A stretch of 64,000 nucleotides of DNA from Glycine soja (lineage: Eukaryota; Streptophyta; Magnoliopsida; Fabales; Fabaceae), in NCBI RefSeq assembly GCF_004193775.1, contig NC_041021.1:23528632-23592631 (forward strand), in the 5' to 3' direction. Position 1 is the first letter of the stretch; each line of letters opens with the position of its first letter. The notes under the pieces are model-generated. The model had not been told where the DNA came from, did not search any database, and was given only the letters and a program-made list of their open reading frames with translations. The position numbers and the translations under genes were made by a program. Positions 47,466-58,338 of the stretch are shown here, piece after piece.

Positions 47466-48877
47466 TGTGGAAGCAATGCCTTCCAAGGTTATTTTGATGA
47501 TGCCAAAGAATCAAGAGTTAAGCAAATTCCAAAGATTCAAGAATCTAGTTTCAAGAATCAAGATTCAAGATTCAAGAATAATCAAGATCAAGATTCAAGA
47601 ATCAACAGAAGACTCAATCAAGATAAGTACTAAAAAAGTTTTCCAAAACATTGAGTAGCGCAAGAAGTTTTCACAAAATCATTACCAAAGATTTTTACTC
47701 TCTGGTTATCGATTACCAGAAGGTAGTAATCGATTTCCAGTGTTTTAAAACGTTAGATTTCAAATTTCAAGAGTCACAACTTGTGTTTAAACAGTTTTAA
47801 ATCATTTTAAACTTGTGTAATCGATTACATAATACTTGTAATCAATTACCGGTATTTTTAAACGTTTTGATTATCAAAATTTAAACATGAAGAGTCAAAT
47901 CTGTTGATGTGTAATGGATTACACCTTAATGGTCATTGATTACCAGTGACTGATTTTGAAAAATAAATTTCCAAAAGTCACAATTCATCAAGTGACTTGT
48001 TTCTGAAGATTTTTTCAAAAGTCACAACTTTTTAAGTGACTAGTTTTCAAAAGAGTCACAAACTTTAACTTGAGTCATAAAGAGATTATAAATATGAGAC
48101 CATGCAATCAATCTTTCATCTTCTTTCAACATCTTTCAATCAATCATTAAATCATTCTTCAATAATCTTTCAATATCTTCTTTCATCTCTTTCAACAGAA
48201 CTTTCTAATTCATTTCTCTTCATCTTTCTAAAAGATTTTGATTCAACACTTTCTCTTCCAAGAAAAGTTCTTTGATCAAAAAACTTGTGCTATTCTTTTT
48301 CATTCTCTTCTCCCTTTGCCAAAAGAACAGAAGGACTAACCGCCTGAATTCTTTTGTGTCTCTCTTTCCCCTTACAAAAGATTCAAAGGACTAACCGCCT
48401 GAGAATTCTTTTGATTCTTCCCTTCCCCTTAAGCAAAAGATTTCAAAGGACTAACCGCCTGAGATATCTTTTGTTTCCCCTTACAAAGATTCAAAGGACT
48501 AACCGCCTGAGAATTATTTGTCCCAACACATTGCAGGGTACATCCTTTGTGGTACAAGTAGAGGGTACATCTACTTGGGGATAATTATACTAAGAACAAG
48601 AGAGGGTACATCTATTGTGGATCAGTTCAAGTGGAGGGTACATCCACTTGGTTATTCAAAGAGAACAAGGGAGGGTACATCCCTTGTGGATCTTTGGCTT
48701 GTAAAGGATTTTACAAGGTTATTGTTTCTATTTCTGTTCTTTACTTTCTTAACTTAGTAGTAAAAGCCTAATTGAATCTAGTAACATTAAGAAGGATAGA
48801 TTTTTAATTAGTCAAGACACGTTCATAATTAATTTAACCCCCCCTTCTTAATTATTCCGAGGCCACTTGATCCAACA
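47466..48877 (+). mobile_element. Inner solo LTR (1412 bp) with TCATA target duplication
   Basis: Starts TGTGGAAGCAATGCC and ends CACTTGATCCAACA, flanked by a perfect TCATA duplication (47461-47465 and 48878-48882). It carries TAATCGATTAC words, a TATAAATATG box near 48088 and two internal repeat families near its 3' part: GGACTAACCGCCTGAGA (four copies, 48320-48515) and GAGGGTACATC (48534-48690). It is an inverted relative of the LTR at 52585-54085. Confidence 0.92.
48320..48690. repeat. Minisatellite blocks within the LTR
   Basis: Four copies of an AAAGGACTAACCGCCTGAGA unit about 50-60 bp apart, then four GAGGGTACATC units. The reverse complements of both blocks are present at 52915-53300, so they were in the LTR family before it spread. 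Confidence 0.85.
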
Positions 48878-50444
48878 TCATAAACATCAACGTCACCTCA
48901 TATCAATGAATGTCATCTATAGAAATATCATCAGTATGTCACACTCCTCATATACATATATAGTTCATGCATGGGATTCACACTCCCCAGGTCTTCAAAC
49001 AACACAAGTCTAATAGAAACAATAATGTTATTCATCAATAATAGATATATCGCATCCCATTAGCCAAAATCATTGTTTTCTTGAAGACCAGTATGCAACA
49101 GGGACATGCATACATCCCCATAGTTAGGTTCCCTGACCCCAACTATGGTATTAAAAACTGTAAATGATAATAAACTCCCCTTACCTATCGTCAGCTCTAC
49201 GTAAGTTTCTCTTTGTGTCACTTAGAGACTTCTCTCATTCACGTTCGTCAGTCCAAATGCAAGGTTCTATATAAAAATTGAAGGAAATTTAGTATAGATT
49301 TCAGAAACAAGGTTAATGACAACATTCGGGGTCAAATACCCCTGTCAAAACATAAAGGGCTAAGGGGTGTTTTTGGATTCTACTAAAAGGAGACATCATT
49401 TTAAAATTCCGATCACGCCAATATGATCGGGGTTCAGTGAAGGTCACAAAAATGGCATCAATGTCATAAAAAGATAACTTTTACAATATCTCAATTTCAA
49501 GGGTTTTTCAAAGGAAGTGTAAAAACACCCTATTACAGTACCCAACACACAACAGACAATAAGAGGAACTCAAAATAACTAGGAGAAGGGCTTAGAAGTC
49601 AAGATTACCTTAGAGAAGCTATGAAATGGAGGTTTGGGGGAATTTTCTCCACCGAATCCTTGAGGAGGATTCTGATCTGATTAAAGTGTTCCTCTTGGTG
49701 TGGGGGTTCGGCGGCTAGCAGCGGCGGCTCACGGAGGGAGTCCACTTTTTGCGCTTAGCGAGCTTGTCTCACTAAGTGGGAATCCACTTTTCATGCTTAG
49801 CATGATAATTCACACTTAGTGCAACTCCTTCTACACTAGGTCTTGCTCAATGGGCAATTTCTCGCTCAACGCAATTCCTTCCCAGGTTGGAATTGTGCTT
49901 AGGGCGCCTTTCACGCATAACGAGACATCAAGAGTTGTTTTTTTTTTCAATATCACAATGGTCAGATTATGAAGAATTATCTTAGGAATCTCCAATCAAT
50001 ATGCAAAGACAATCCAACGGCTAACGAATCTAGGATCACAATTTTACTAGAATAGGTTTAGGTAAAATTTGAAATCTCATAATTCCAACTTAGCTCAAGA
50101 AAACTCCACATAACTCCACATCCACATCAAGAAATTCACACATGACTAATTCATGTCATACATTAACTCATTCAAGTCAACCATATAGTCAAATAACACG
50201 ATAAATACAATTAAACATCGATTTGTAGTAATATTTCAGGGTGTTACAACTAGGGCCTTGATCTCTTGGAAGCACTTGTTCTTAGGCAAAAGCTTGATCT
50301 TGAAGCAATGCTTGTTTGTTGAAGCTACCTTGTATTAATATTGAATTAATGTTGAACCTTTGAATGTTTGTTGAAGTAATCTTGAAAGCAACCTTGTTTG
50401 ATTATTCTTTGGCATCATCAAAACCATGTATTCGTACATTCACA

Positions 50445-50790
50445 TTCTCCCCCTTTTTGATGATGACAATCATTATCAAGTGAATTCTTTTCAGCATCAT
50501 CAAAACCATTTTGAAAAGCTTTTTGATGATGACAATCATTATCAGGTAAATTCTCTCTGGCATCATCAAAACCTGCATGATTCACATTCTCCCCATTTTT
50601 TGATGATGAAAACTATCTATAGGTTAGGAGTAAAAACAAAAGAATATCTATCTGTGTAGCTTACTCCCCCTTGATTTTGCAATGATTGCTTATATGAAAA
50701 AGTTGAAGATTGCATAGATTCGATATATAAAAAGTTGTCTCATAAACCCTTACTATCTTATCTTTTATTTATCTGTCCCCCTTTGCCAAC
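50445..50790 (-). other. Internal 3' end of the split LTR's element
   Basis: Contains three copies of a TTTTTGATGATGA/CATCATCAAAACC motif with purine tracts (complement of TTCTCCCCCTTTTTG and similar), at 50445-50610. No coding sequence remains before the next LTR starts. Confidence 0.6.
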
Positions 50791-52058
50791 TGTTATACCT
50801 TAATTTCTTCGAAGACTATCATTTTCTAACATTTTGATTATTGCTAGCTGAATTGAGCTGCTTGAAATCAGTTGCCATGCAATACGAAAGATTTTTCGAT
50901 GTTTTGGTAAAAAATGTGGAAAACACCCAAAAGGGAGGGAAAAAGGGTCATTTTAAGCCTTTTTCTGAACCCTGGCTCGCCTGGGCCACCAAATTGCTTA
51001 AAGGTGAAGTAACCAGCTCACCTGGGCGAGCAAGGTTACTTCAGGTTAAAGCAACAACTTGCCTGGGTGAGCTGCCATGACCGCTAAGGCCATCTTTTGC
51101 TATAAAAAGGCGTGATGGAGGCTGAGTAAAGGGTTCCAAGGTCCAACATTTAGAGAAATCAGAGAGAAGAAGGAGAAAAAAGAGTAAAATGAGGTCGATT
51201 CGCTACCGAATTGCGACCGTAATTGACTTCTACATCATTCTTCGTTCGTCATCCGGTTAGTTTTTGTTTTAAGGATTTGAATGCAATCTATGCACCCATG
51301 GGGTCCTCTTTCTTGTTTTGTTCATCTTCATCTCCTTCTTCTATCATCAGTAATCTCATTTTCTTCTTGTAAATTATGTTTTAACTGATCATTAGTGTCG
51401 CAAGTAATCTTTAAAAAGGATTGAAGGTTAATAAGCTAAAACCAAGACAAAACCAACCCATAATTAACTTCTTTTTATAAAATAGCACTTGAGATCGTTT
51501 CAAGATCCAACACCTTAATGACTCTCTCCTCTTTTCAAAAATCAAAAGATTGTTTCAAGGTCCAACGCCTTAACGATTCTCTTTGCTTTTCAAGTTTTTT
51601 AAAACATCATTCCAAGGTTGCACGCCTTAAATGACTTTTGTTCGCAATTAAAATCGATCTTTCAAAAAACATAAAATCAATGTAACACACAAACTATCAG
51701 ACTTAAAGAACTACGTAGGTCTGAATTCCTCATCGCACTTGAGGATATGTAGAAGCAAGGGCAACACCCTTGTCGACCCCAAAAAAAATAAAAAAGGGAA
51801 AATACAAAATTTTGAAATCATGTTTTGCACACTCGATTAAAGGTTTTCGTCCTTTGGGACGGGCACGTGGGGTGCTAATACCTTCCCCATGCGTAAGCAA
51901 CTCTCGAACCCTCATTTTCAAAATCCATAGACCTTTGCTTTTTGGTTTTTTTGACGTTTTCCTCGAATAAGAGTTGGTGGTGACTCCACGCGTTTTCTTT
52001 GTGAGAAGATGCACTTTGTCTTTTCGCCTCACCCTCCCACCGAAGGGTAGGTTGTGAA
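50791..52058 (+). repeat. Tat-family LTR, diverged subfamily
   Basis: Starts TGTTATACCTTAATTTC (family TGTCATACCCTAATTTC) and ends GGGTAGGTTGTGAA, with TATAAAAAGG at 51101-51110, GCTCGCC-type inverted repeats near 50985 and 51025, and ACTACGTAGGTCTGA at about 51711. A primer-binding-like sequence follows 3 bp after its end, so this is a 5' LTR on the plus strand. Confidence 0.85.
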
Positions 52059-52061
52059 AGT

Positions 52062-52080
52062 TGGTGACTCCACTGGGGAC
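52062..52080 (+). other. Candidate tRNA primer-binding site
   Basis: TGGTGACTCCACTGGGGAC sits just after the LTR, begins with the TGG expected opposite tRNA CCA, and is where a Tat-type primer site belongs. The tRNA species was not determined; tRNA-Arg has been reported for Ogre-type elements. Confidence 0.65.
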
Positions 52081-52501
52081 CCGTTAGAGGGTTAGGTCAT
52101 TTTGTCAGTGTGCAATGTTTTTATCGTGATTTCTTCTTTATGTTACCTTTTCCTTTTTATCTTTTGTTTTTCCCATATTTGTATATAATCTTTGCTATAT
52201 TGTTGTGTTTAGTGTGTGTTTGTCTATCGATTACATTCATAGTTAGAAATATTTTTTCTACGCACACATGGCACCTACACCTTGCACACACATTGAGATA
52301 TTAGGCCCTATACCCAGGTCTATGTGAGCCATAAGGAGTGGACGTCGATTTGTGGTCATGCTGGGTCTCCGACTCGCTTGATGACAGTGAAGCCTCATCA
52401 AGAGTTTTCCTCTTTTAGTGATGCATTGTCACTGATAGTCCCTATCGCCATAATGTATTACCTAAGAGGATGATATCTCTAGAAGCCAGTAAAGTTACAT
52501 G
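52081..52501 (+). other. Leader of the plus-strand Tat-like element
   Basis: T-rich sequence without an ORF (TTTTTATCTTTTGTTTTTCCC and similar), then a GTGAGCCATAAGGAGTGGAC region. No gag is reached before another LTR start interrupts at 52502. Confidence 0.55.
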
Positions 52502-52584
52502 TGTCATACCCTAATTTCGTCCAGGGACTATCGCTCGTTGATCTTTTGATCCTTGCTAGTCGACTTACGATGTTGAACGCCACT
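52502..52584 (+). repeat. Fragment: first 83 bp of a Tat LTR
   Basis: TGTCATACCCTAATTTCGTC followed by a U3-like sequence, broken at 52584 where another LTR begins. No continuation is found at the far side of that LTR. Confidence 0.75.
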
Positions 52585-54085
52585 TGTTGGATCGAGTGGC
52601 CTTGGAATAATTAAGAATGGGGGGTTGAATTAATTATGAACGTGTCTTGACTAATTAAAAAATTTTCCTTCTTAATATTACTAGATTCAATAAGGCTTTA
52701 CTACTAAGTTATGAGAAAGTAAAGAACAGAAACAATAACTTAGACAAAAGTAAAGCGAAAATAAAAAGTGTACAGTGGAAAGATAAAGAGTGTAGGGAAG
52801 AAGAAGACAAACACAAGATTTATACTGGTTCGGTAACAACCCGTGCCTACATCCAGTCCCTACGCAACCACCAGTTCTTGAGATTTCCAATAACCTTGTA
52901 AAACCCTTTACAAGCAAAGATCCATAAGGGATGTACCATCCCTTGTTCACTTTGAACAACCAAGTGGATGTACGCTCCACTTGAACTGATCCACAAGAGA
53001 TGTACCCTCTCTTGTTCTCAGTATAAAAACCCAAGTAGATGTACGCTCTACTTGTACCACAAAGGATGTACGCTCCAATGTGTTAAGACAAAGAATTCTT
53101 AGGCGGTTAGTCCCTTGAATCTATGTAAGGGGAAACAAAAGATATCTCAGGGGGTTAGTCCTTTGAAATCTTTTGTTCAAAGGGAAAGGGAAGAATCAAA
53201 AGAATTCTCAGGCGGTTAATCCTTTGAATCTTTTGTCAAGAAGGGGAAGGGAGAATCAAAAGAATTGTTAGGCGGTTAGTCCTTTGAATCTTTTGTCAAG
53301 AGGAATAAGGGATGAAAAAATAGCACACTTTTGTTTTCTGCAGAATTTCCAGTTGCAGACAAACAAAGTTTTGAAACAAAGTTTAGAAAGATTTTTTGGA
53401 AAAGAAAAAGCAATGGGAAATGGTTAGAGAAAGATTATGAAAAAGAATTGTTTGGAAGAATATCATATATGTCTTTTGAATGTGTGCCAAAGTCATGCTT
53501 TTATAGACTCTTCATGTCTGGTCAAAGAAACCATTGGAAGAGTAGTGACTTTTGAGAAAACCATGTTAAGAGTTATAACTCTTAACTTTTTCTTCAAAAC
53601 TGTTCACTAGTAATCGATTACCACAAAGGTGTAATCGATTACTCAATGTGTTTTATGAAAAGTTGTGACTTTTCACAATTGGATTTGAATTCCAACGTTC
53701 AGATTCACTTGTAATCAATTACTAATACAGTGTAATCGATTACACTGTTTGAAAATCATTTTGGAACGTTGCAAACCATTTGAAAACATTTTGAAAACCT
53801 AGCTGGTCACTGGTAATCGATTACCACAAAGTAATCACTCTGGTAACTTAGAAAATTTGAGAAAATTATTTTGTAAAACAAAATTGTGCTATTTGGTTTT
53901 AGAAAAAAATCTTTTAATACTTATCCTATATGAAGTCTTGACTTGTTGCTTCTTGATTTCTTCTCTTGAATCTTGAATCTTGGATTGGATTCTTGATTCT
54001 TGATCTTGAAGTCTTGAATCAATCACTTAGGCTTTTTGGCATCATCAAAATTGCTTGGTTCGTCATCATGAAGCTTTCTTCTACA
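52585..54085 (-). repeat. 3' LTR (1501 bp), inverted relative of 47466-48877
   Basis: On the minus strand it starts TGTAGAAGAAAGC (54085) and ends GATCCAACA (52585), preceded by the purine tract AAAAAGGGGGAGAT (54086-54099). It carries the reversed minisatellites (AGGCGGTTAGTCC units at 53100-53300, GATGTACGCTCC-like units at 52930-53075), TAATCGATTAC words at 53605-53825 and a TATAAAAGC box near 53500. Its internal side leads to the plant-transposon-domain relic at 54540-55572. Confidence 0.85.
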
Positions 54086-54539
54086 ATCTCCCCCTTTTTG
54101 ATGATGACAAACCTGAAATCAAGAAACTCATACAAGCTCTATCTTCTAATCGATTACTCACATAATTCTCCCCTGTTGTTTTTGAGTTTAAGCTTTACTT
54201 GAAATTAAGTTATTTAATTATATGAGTTCTTGATTTAATCCCAACTTTCTCTCCCCCTTTGGCATCAACAAAAAGCCAAAGTGCGTATAAAGACATAAAA
54301 TCATACATTCACTCATAATCATTCAAGCAAGGAAGACAATAATGCATACATAAACTAAGCAAGGATGATAATAATTCATTCATAAACTATAATATAATGT
54401 CAGATACTTTAGAGAGTCATCCAAGATAACCAAATTAAAACAACTAAATTAGAAAGTAACATACTAATAAGTGTTTCAAAACATAGCCAAATACATGACT
54501 AGAAATCAAAATACTAATAATAATAGTAATGTCTAAACT
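54086..54539 (-). other. 3' UTR with polypurine tract
   Basis: The purine tract abuts the LTR; a second purine-rich stretch (complement of CTCTCCCCCTTTGGCATC) lies near 54248. The rest is AT-rich and noncoding. Confidence 0.6.
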
Positions 54540-55572
54540 GATGGTGGTGGTGGAGGTAAATCAAAGCAGTCGCGAATAATGGTGACATCTTCTTCAACCT
54601 TTGCAATCCTTGAGTTCATCTCCTCAAATCGTGTGTCCACTTGATGTTCCAAGGAGTCAAACCTCTCACCAACATAGGTTTGAAGTCCATCAAACTTGTC
54701 CAAAATACTCTAAAGGAGAGAAGTGTCCCCTTCAACCGGTAACTGTCCTTCATCATCATTTGGTTGAGCACCCTTTTTTACCCAAGAGCCATCATGCTCT
54801 TTGCAGTAACCAAAGGAGGCAACCACAGCAACACCGATCAAGAAAGATCTCTTGATTGGAACATAAGGTTCAGAATCAAGAGGGATGTTAAAATGTTGAA
54901 GGAACAAAGTAACTAAGTGAGGATAGGGAAAAGGAGCATTTAATCGCAATGCCTTATGCATGTGATGCTGGACTAGATGTGCTCAATCAATTTGTCAGTC
55001 GGTATGAAAGGCTCACATGACTATTAGATCTTCTTCAAAAACCTGTGCAAGGTTTGGAGATCTAGGGAGTAAGATACAGACAATTAGATAATGGAGGATG
55101 CGGCTTTCAAGAGTAAATGAACTGGCAAGCAGCCTTCCGGTCATATCCGCTTGGTTGGTGCAAACCAACCAGTGGACATCATGCACAAAAAAATCAAATT
55201 TCCAATCATCATCCTGTGCACCTTCAAATGGTACACCATCACTAGACAATTGGGTTAAATCATAGAAGAGGGATTGGTCAATGACCATCTTTATGCCATA
55301 GACCTCAAAAATCAAGGTACTTTCTTGAATTTCAAGGTTAGAATAAAAGACTTTTACCAATTCAGAATACACAGGCAGTTTTAAAGACATAAAGGGAACT
55401 TAGGGTCAATGATAGAACAAGAGGAGAAGAGGTTTATGTACCATGTACGTTGTTCTTCCGATGAGAACAATGAGGATGAGGAAATGGAGGAAGGAATTGG
55501 AGTATCCTAAGCCTCGTGGTGTCGTTGGCTTCTACTCGAAGAACCTTTGCGTTTCTTTGATGGTTTCACCAT
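54540..55572 (-). pseudogene. Plant-transposon-domain ORF relic next to a 3' LTR
   Basis: The minus-strand reading starts at an ATG at 55572 with a basic MVKPSKKRKGSSSRS peptide. After a stop it continues with LPVYSELVKVFYSNL, DLTQLSSDGVPFEG and LASSFTLESRILHYLIV (55013-55390). Then, past further stops, come a segment at 54710-54961 (KRSFLIGVAVVASFGYC) and a predicted coiled coil (GERFDSLEHQVDTRFEE) ending in a proline run near 54545. I recognise this as the same broad class of ORF as 11832-12908: a putative plant transposon domain encoded just upstream of the 3' LTR. At least three interruptions make it a pseudogene. Confidence 0.7.
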
Positions 55573-55582
55573 TTGAGATACT

Positions 55583-56366
55583 TGATGTAAGCTCCATTGG
55601 AGCTTGTAGGCCTAGGATCTTTGAGCTTCAATGAGGTCCTTCAATGGTGATTTTACACCATGGAGATGCAGCGGAAGGCAAAGGAGAAGAGGAGAGGGGA
55701 GGCACCATCCACTAGGGAATAAGCCAAGGAAGAAGGAGCTTCACCACCAAGAATTGTATCTCATAAGACTTTAATTCATCAAAGTTCCAACAAGTGTTAC
55801 ACATGCTTCTATTTATAGACTAGGTAGCTTCCTTGAGAACCTTTCTTTAGAAAACTTCCTTGAGAAACTTCTTTGAGAAAACTTCCTTGAGAAGCTAGAG
55901 CTTAGCTATACACACCCTCTCCTAACTAAGCTCACCTCCTTGAGAAGCTTGCTTAAGAAGATTCCTAAAGAAGCTAGAGCTTAGCTACACACACCTCTCT
56001 AATAGCTAAGCTCACCTCCTTGAGATGAGAAGCTAGAGCTTAGCTACACACACCCATCTAAAAACTAAGCTCACCTCCTTGACAAAAATACATGAAAATA
56101 CAAAAAAAGTCCCTACTACAAAGACTACTCAAAATGCCCTGGAATACAAGGCTAAAACCCTATACTACTAGAATGGTCAAAATACAAGGCCCAAAAGAAG
56201 GAAAAACCTATTCTAATATTTACAAAGAAGAGTGGATCCAACCTTGACCCATGGGCTCAAAAATCTACCCTGAGGTTCATGAGAACCCTACGGCCTTCTT
56301 TAGTAGCTCTGGCCCAATCTACTTGGAGTCTTCTATCCAATGCCCTTGCGGGGTAGGATTGCATCA
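55583..56366 (-). repeat. 3' LTR of a short non-autonomous-type family (784 bp)
   Basis: On the minus strand it starts TGATGCAATCCTACCCCGC (56366) and ends near CTTACATCA (55583), with a CTATAAATAG-type box at 55809-55817 and repeated GAGCTTAGCTA / AAGCTTCTCAAGG words. The purine tract CCTTTCCAAGGTGGAGGGAA is at 56367-56386 and is duplicated about 28 bp further on. It belongs to the same family as 57793-58338, 62154-63021 and 63578-64000. Confidence 0.85.
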
Positions 56367-56386
56367 TTCCCTCCACCTTGGAAAGG

Positions 56387-57064
56387 ATTTGAACTCAAAT
56401 CCTCCACCTTGGAAAGGATTTGAATTGCAAATCATGTGAACATGGTACCTAATGCATGGTTAGCTAGGAAATGTTGGTTCTTTGGGCATCGCATGACAAT
56501 CTCATAATTACATGTGTTATGCATAGCATAAGTATGCCCAAGTCATTCATCTCTATGATATGTTGTCGAAGTATTGACAATCAAAATTTCTATTCCTTGG
56601 ATTATGGGGTTAAACCAAGCACATGCTTTTAATAAAAGGCTTTCATCAAGTGAAGATCGAGTATGGAAGTAACCAGCTTGCAAAAGTTGGGGCAGAAGAT
56701 GGATCGAGCTTACATAGTTTTTAGTCTACTGCCAACACATGGTTGAGCTAAATAATTTACAAAAAAAATAGGGAATGCTGACGTCCATTTTTTATTTCCA
56801 GTTGTGCTTTGACTCTGGCAAGATGAAATGAACAATGTTACTTTAATGAAAAATCTGAATTGATTCAACCCTATGTTCCACTGAATGTCCTGTGTAAAAT
56901 TTGCAATACTTCGACAATGCATCATTAACAAACATTCATGCTTTTCACATTGGTTGCATTCCTCATTGCATTCTTTCCTTGAAATCAGAAATGTAATCAT
57001 TGTTATCAAAAGGAAAGAACACGCTTTACGATTCCCTTACCGAACACCTGCTAGAGCTAGAGTA
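56387..57064. other. Retroelement internal and leader sequence, noncoding
   Basis: The left part belongs to the short-LTR element (duplicated TTGGAAAGGATTTGAA). The right part, at least from about 57020, is leader to the gag relic that follows. Neither strand shows a supported ORF, and the boundary between the two is not clear to me. Confidence 0.5.
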
Positions 57065-57792
57065 ATGAGTGAAGTAGAGGAGGTGCAAGAGCAGGTGAAG
57101 GCCGACATGGAGGCCATGTAAGAGCAAATAGACATAATGATGGAAGCCATGATGAGTATGAAAAAAATGGTGGAGGTCAATGCGGCTACAGTCATTGCCG
57201 CAAGTACTGCCACTGAGGGGGACCAGACTCACCCATCTGGCCTCAATCAAGTAAATCCTCCAGTTTCGGATATGGTAGGTCAGGGAGGAGAAGCATTGGG
57301 AAGAACAAGCAGTCCTCATGTTGTGCAGAGCAAGAATTCTTTCCCACCATACGGCCTGCCTCCCAACTATACACTACCTAATGTTGCAGATGCTCCCGAT
57401 CAGAATGTCAATAACTTTACTCCCATACTCATTGAGAGCCAACAATCTCAATCTAATTATGCACATGTCTCTCAACCCATGGGGGAGGCACATTAGGCAC
57501 CCCGAGACCATAATCTAGCTAACTTTGAGCCTCACCTCGGATATGCCGCTCGGGGGCAGGCATTTTGCGGCGTACCCCTGCCAAACACTTTGGGGGAGCC
57601 CTCAGTATCACCCACAACCACAACCCTTGCATTTTGTGAGGGGAAGAGTCCCTCCTACTATGGTGGAAAGGGAGAAATTCAATCATATGGAGGAAAGGCT
57701 GAGGTCCATTGAAGGAGGCGGATATCATTCTTTTGTTGACATGGCAGAGTTGTGCCTAGTGCCTGACGTCATCATCCCTTCGAAGTTCAAGG
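57065..57792 (+). pseudogene. gag: Tat gag, N-terminal part (relic)
   Basis: From ATG 57065 the frame reads MSEVEEVQEQVKADMEAM, then an in-frame TAA. It reopens as MMEAMMSMKKMVEVNA and continues through the proline-rich linker (PILIESQQSQSNYAHVSQPM), parallel to the relic at 44686-45394. A second stop and a frameshift follow near 57496. Gag-like RLRSIEGGG and VPDVIIPSKFKV close the fragment at 57792, where an LTR of another family begins. It is the N-terminal half only; the rest of this copy is gone. Confidence 0.8.
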
Positions 57793-58338
57793 TGTGTGTA
57801 GCTAAGCTCTTGCTTCTTTAGGAATCTTCTTAAGGAAGCTTCTCAAGGAGGTGAGCTTAGTTATGAGAGGGGTGTGTGTAGCTAAGCTCTAGCTTCTCAA
57901 GGAAGTTTTCTCAAAGAAGCTTATCAAGGAAGTTTTCTCAAAGAAGCTTCACAAGGAAGTTTTCTCAAGAAAGCTTCTCAAGGAAGCTACCTAGTCTATA
58001 AATAGAAGCATGTGTAACACTTGTTGTAATTTTGATGAATCGGAGTCTTGTGAGACACAACTCAAAGTTCAACTTCTCTCCTTTTTTCTTCCTTCAATTT
58101 TGTGCTCCCCCCTCTTTCTTTTCCTCCATTGAAGCATCCTCTCCAAGCTTCTTATCCAAGGCTCATCTTGGTGGTGAGCTCCTTCTTCCATGGCTTATTC
58201 CCTAGTGGATGGTGCCTCCTCTCACCTCTTCTCCTTTGTCTTCCGCTGCATCTACATGGTGGAAAATCACCATTAAAGGACCTCATTGAAGCTCAAAGAT
58301 CCAGCCTCCATAAAAGCCCCACAAGCAAGCTTCCATCA
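57793..58338 (+). repeat. 5'-truncated LTR of the short-LTR family
   Basis: Matches the second half of the LTR at 62154-63021, with TATAAATAG at 57997-58005, AAGCATGTGTAACACTTG, and an end at CAAGCTTCCATCA. The 5' part is missing at the junction with gag. Right of it is minus-strand Athila-like sequence. Confidence 0.8.

Larger units (their letters stand above)
46047..50248. mobile_element. Solo LTR (about 2785 bp net) with ACTAG target duplication
   Basis: Begins TGTAACGACCCGCC and ends GGGTGTTACA, so the ends form an inverted TGTAAC(G/A)CCC. It is flanked by a perfect 5-bp duplication ACTAG (46042-46046 and 50249-50253). No internal coding domain is seen, so a solo LTR produced by LTR-LTR recombination is the simplest reading. 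It carries a CA microsatellite (about 46201-46224) and a 161-bp tandem duplication (46955-47276), and is itself interrupted by another solo LTR at 47466. Orientation is uncertain; the TGTAACACCC end suggests the minus strand. Confidence 0.8.
45395..50444 (-). repeat. LTR (about 840 bp net) split by a nested solo LTR
   Basis: Minus-strand LTR starting TGTGAATGTACG at 50444, after a purine tract (AAAAAGGGGGAGAA), and ending at the TGTAAATCC edge at 45395. It contains several TAATCGATTAC words (45850-46046), a TATATATAGG box near 45752 and imperfect ~38-bp repeats at 45465-45530. It is interrupted at 46047-50248 by another element with a 5-bp duplication. It flanks and truncates the gag relic at its left. 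Confidence 0.7.

Noticed and set aside
53331..53555. 74-codon plus ORF in the LTR at 52585
   Set aside because: Chance frame inside an LTR; no motif, and the inverted relative does not support it.
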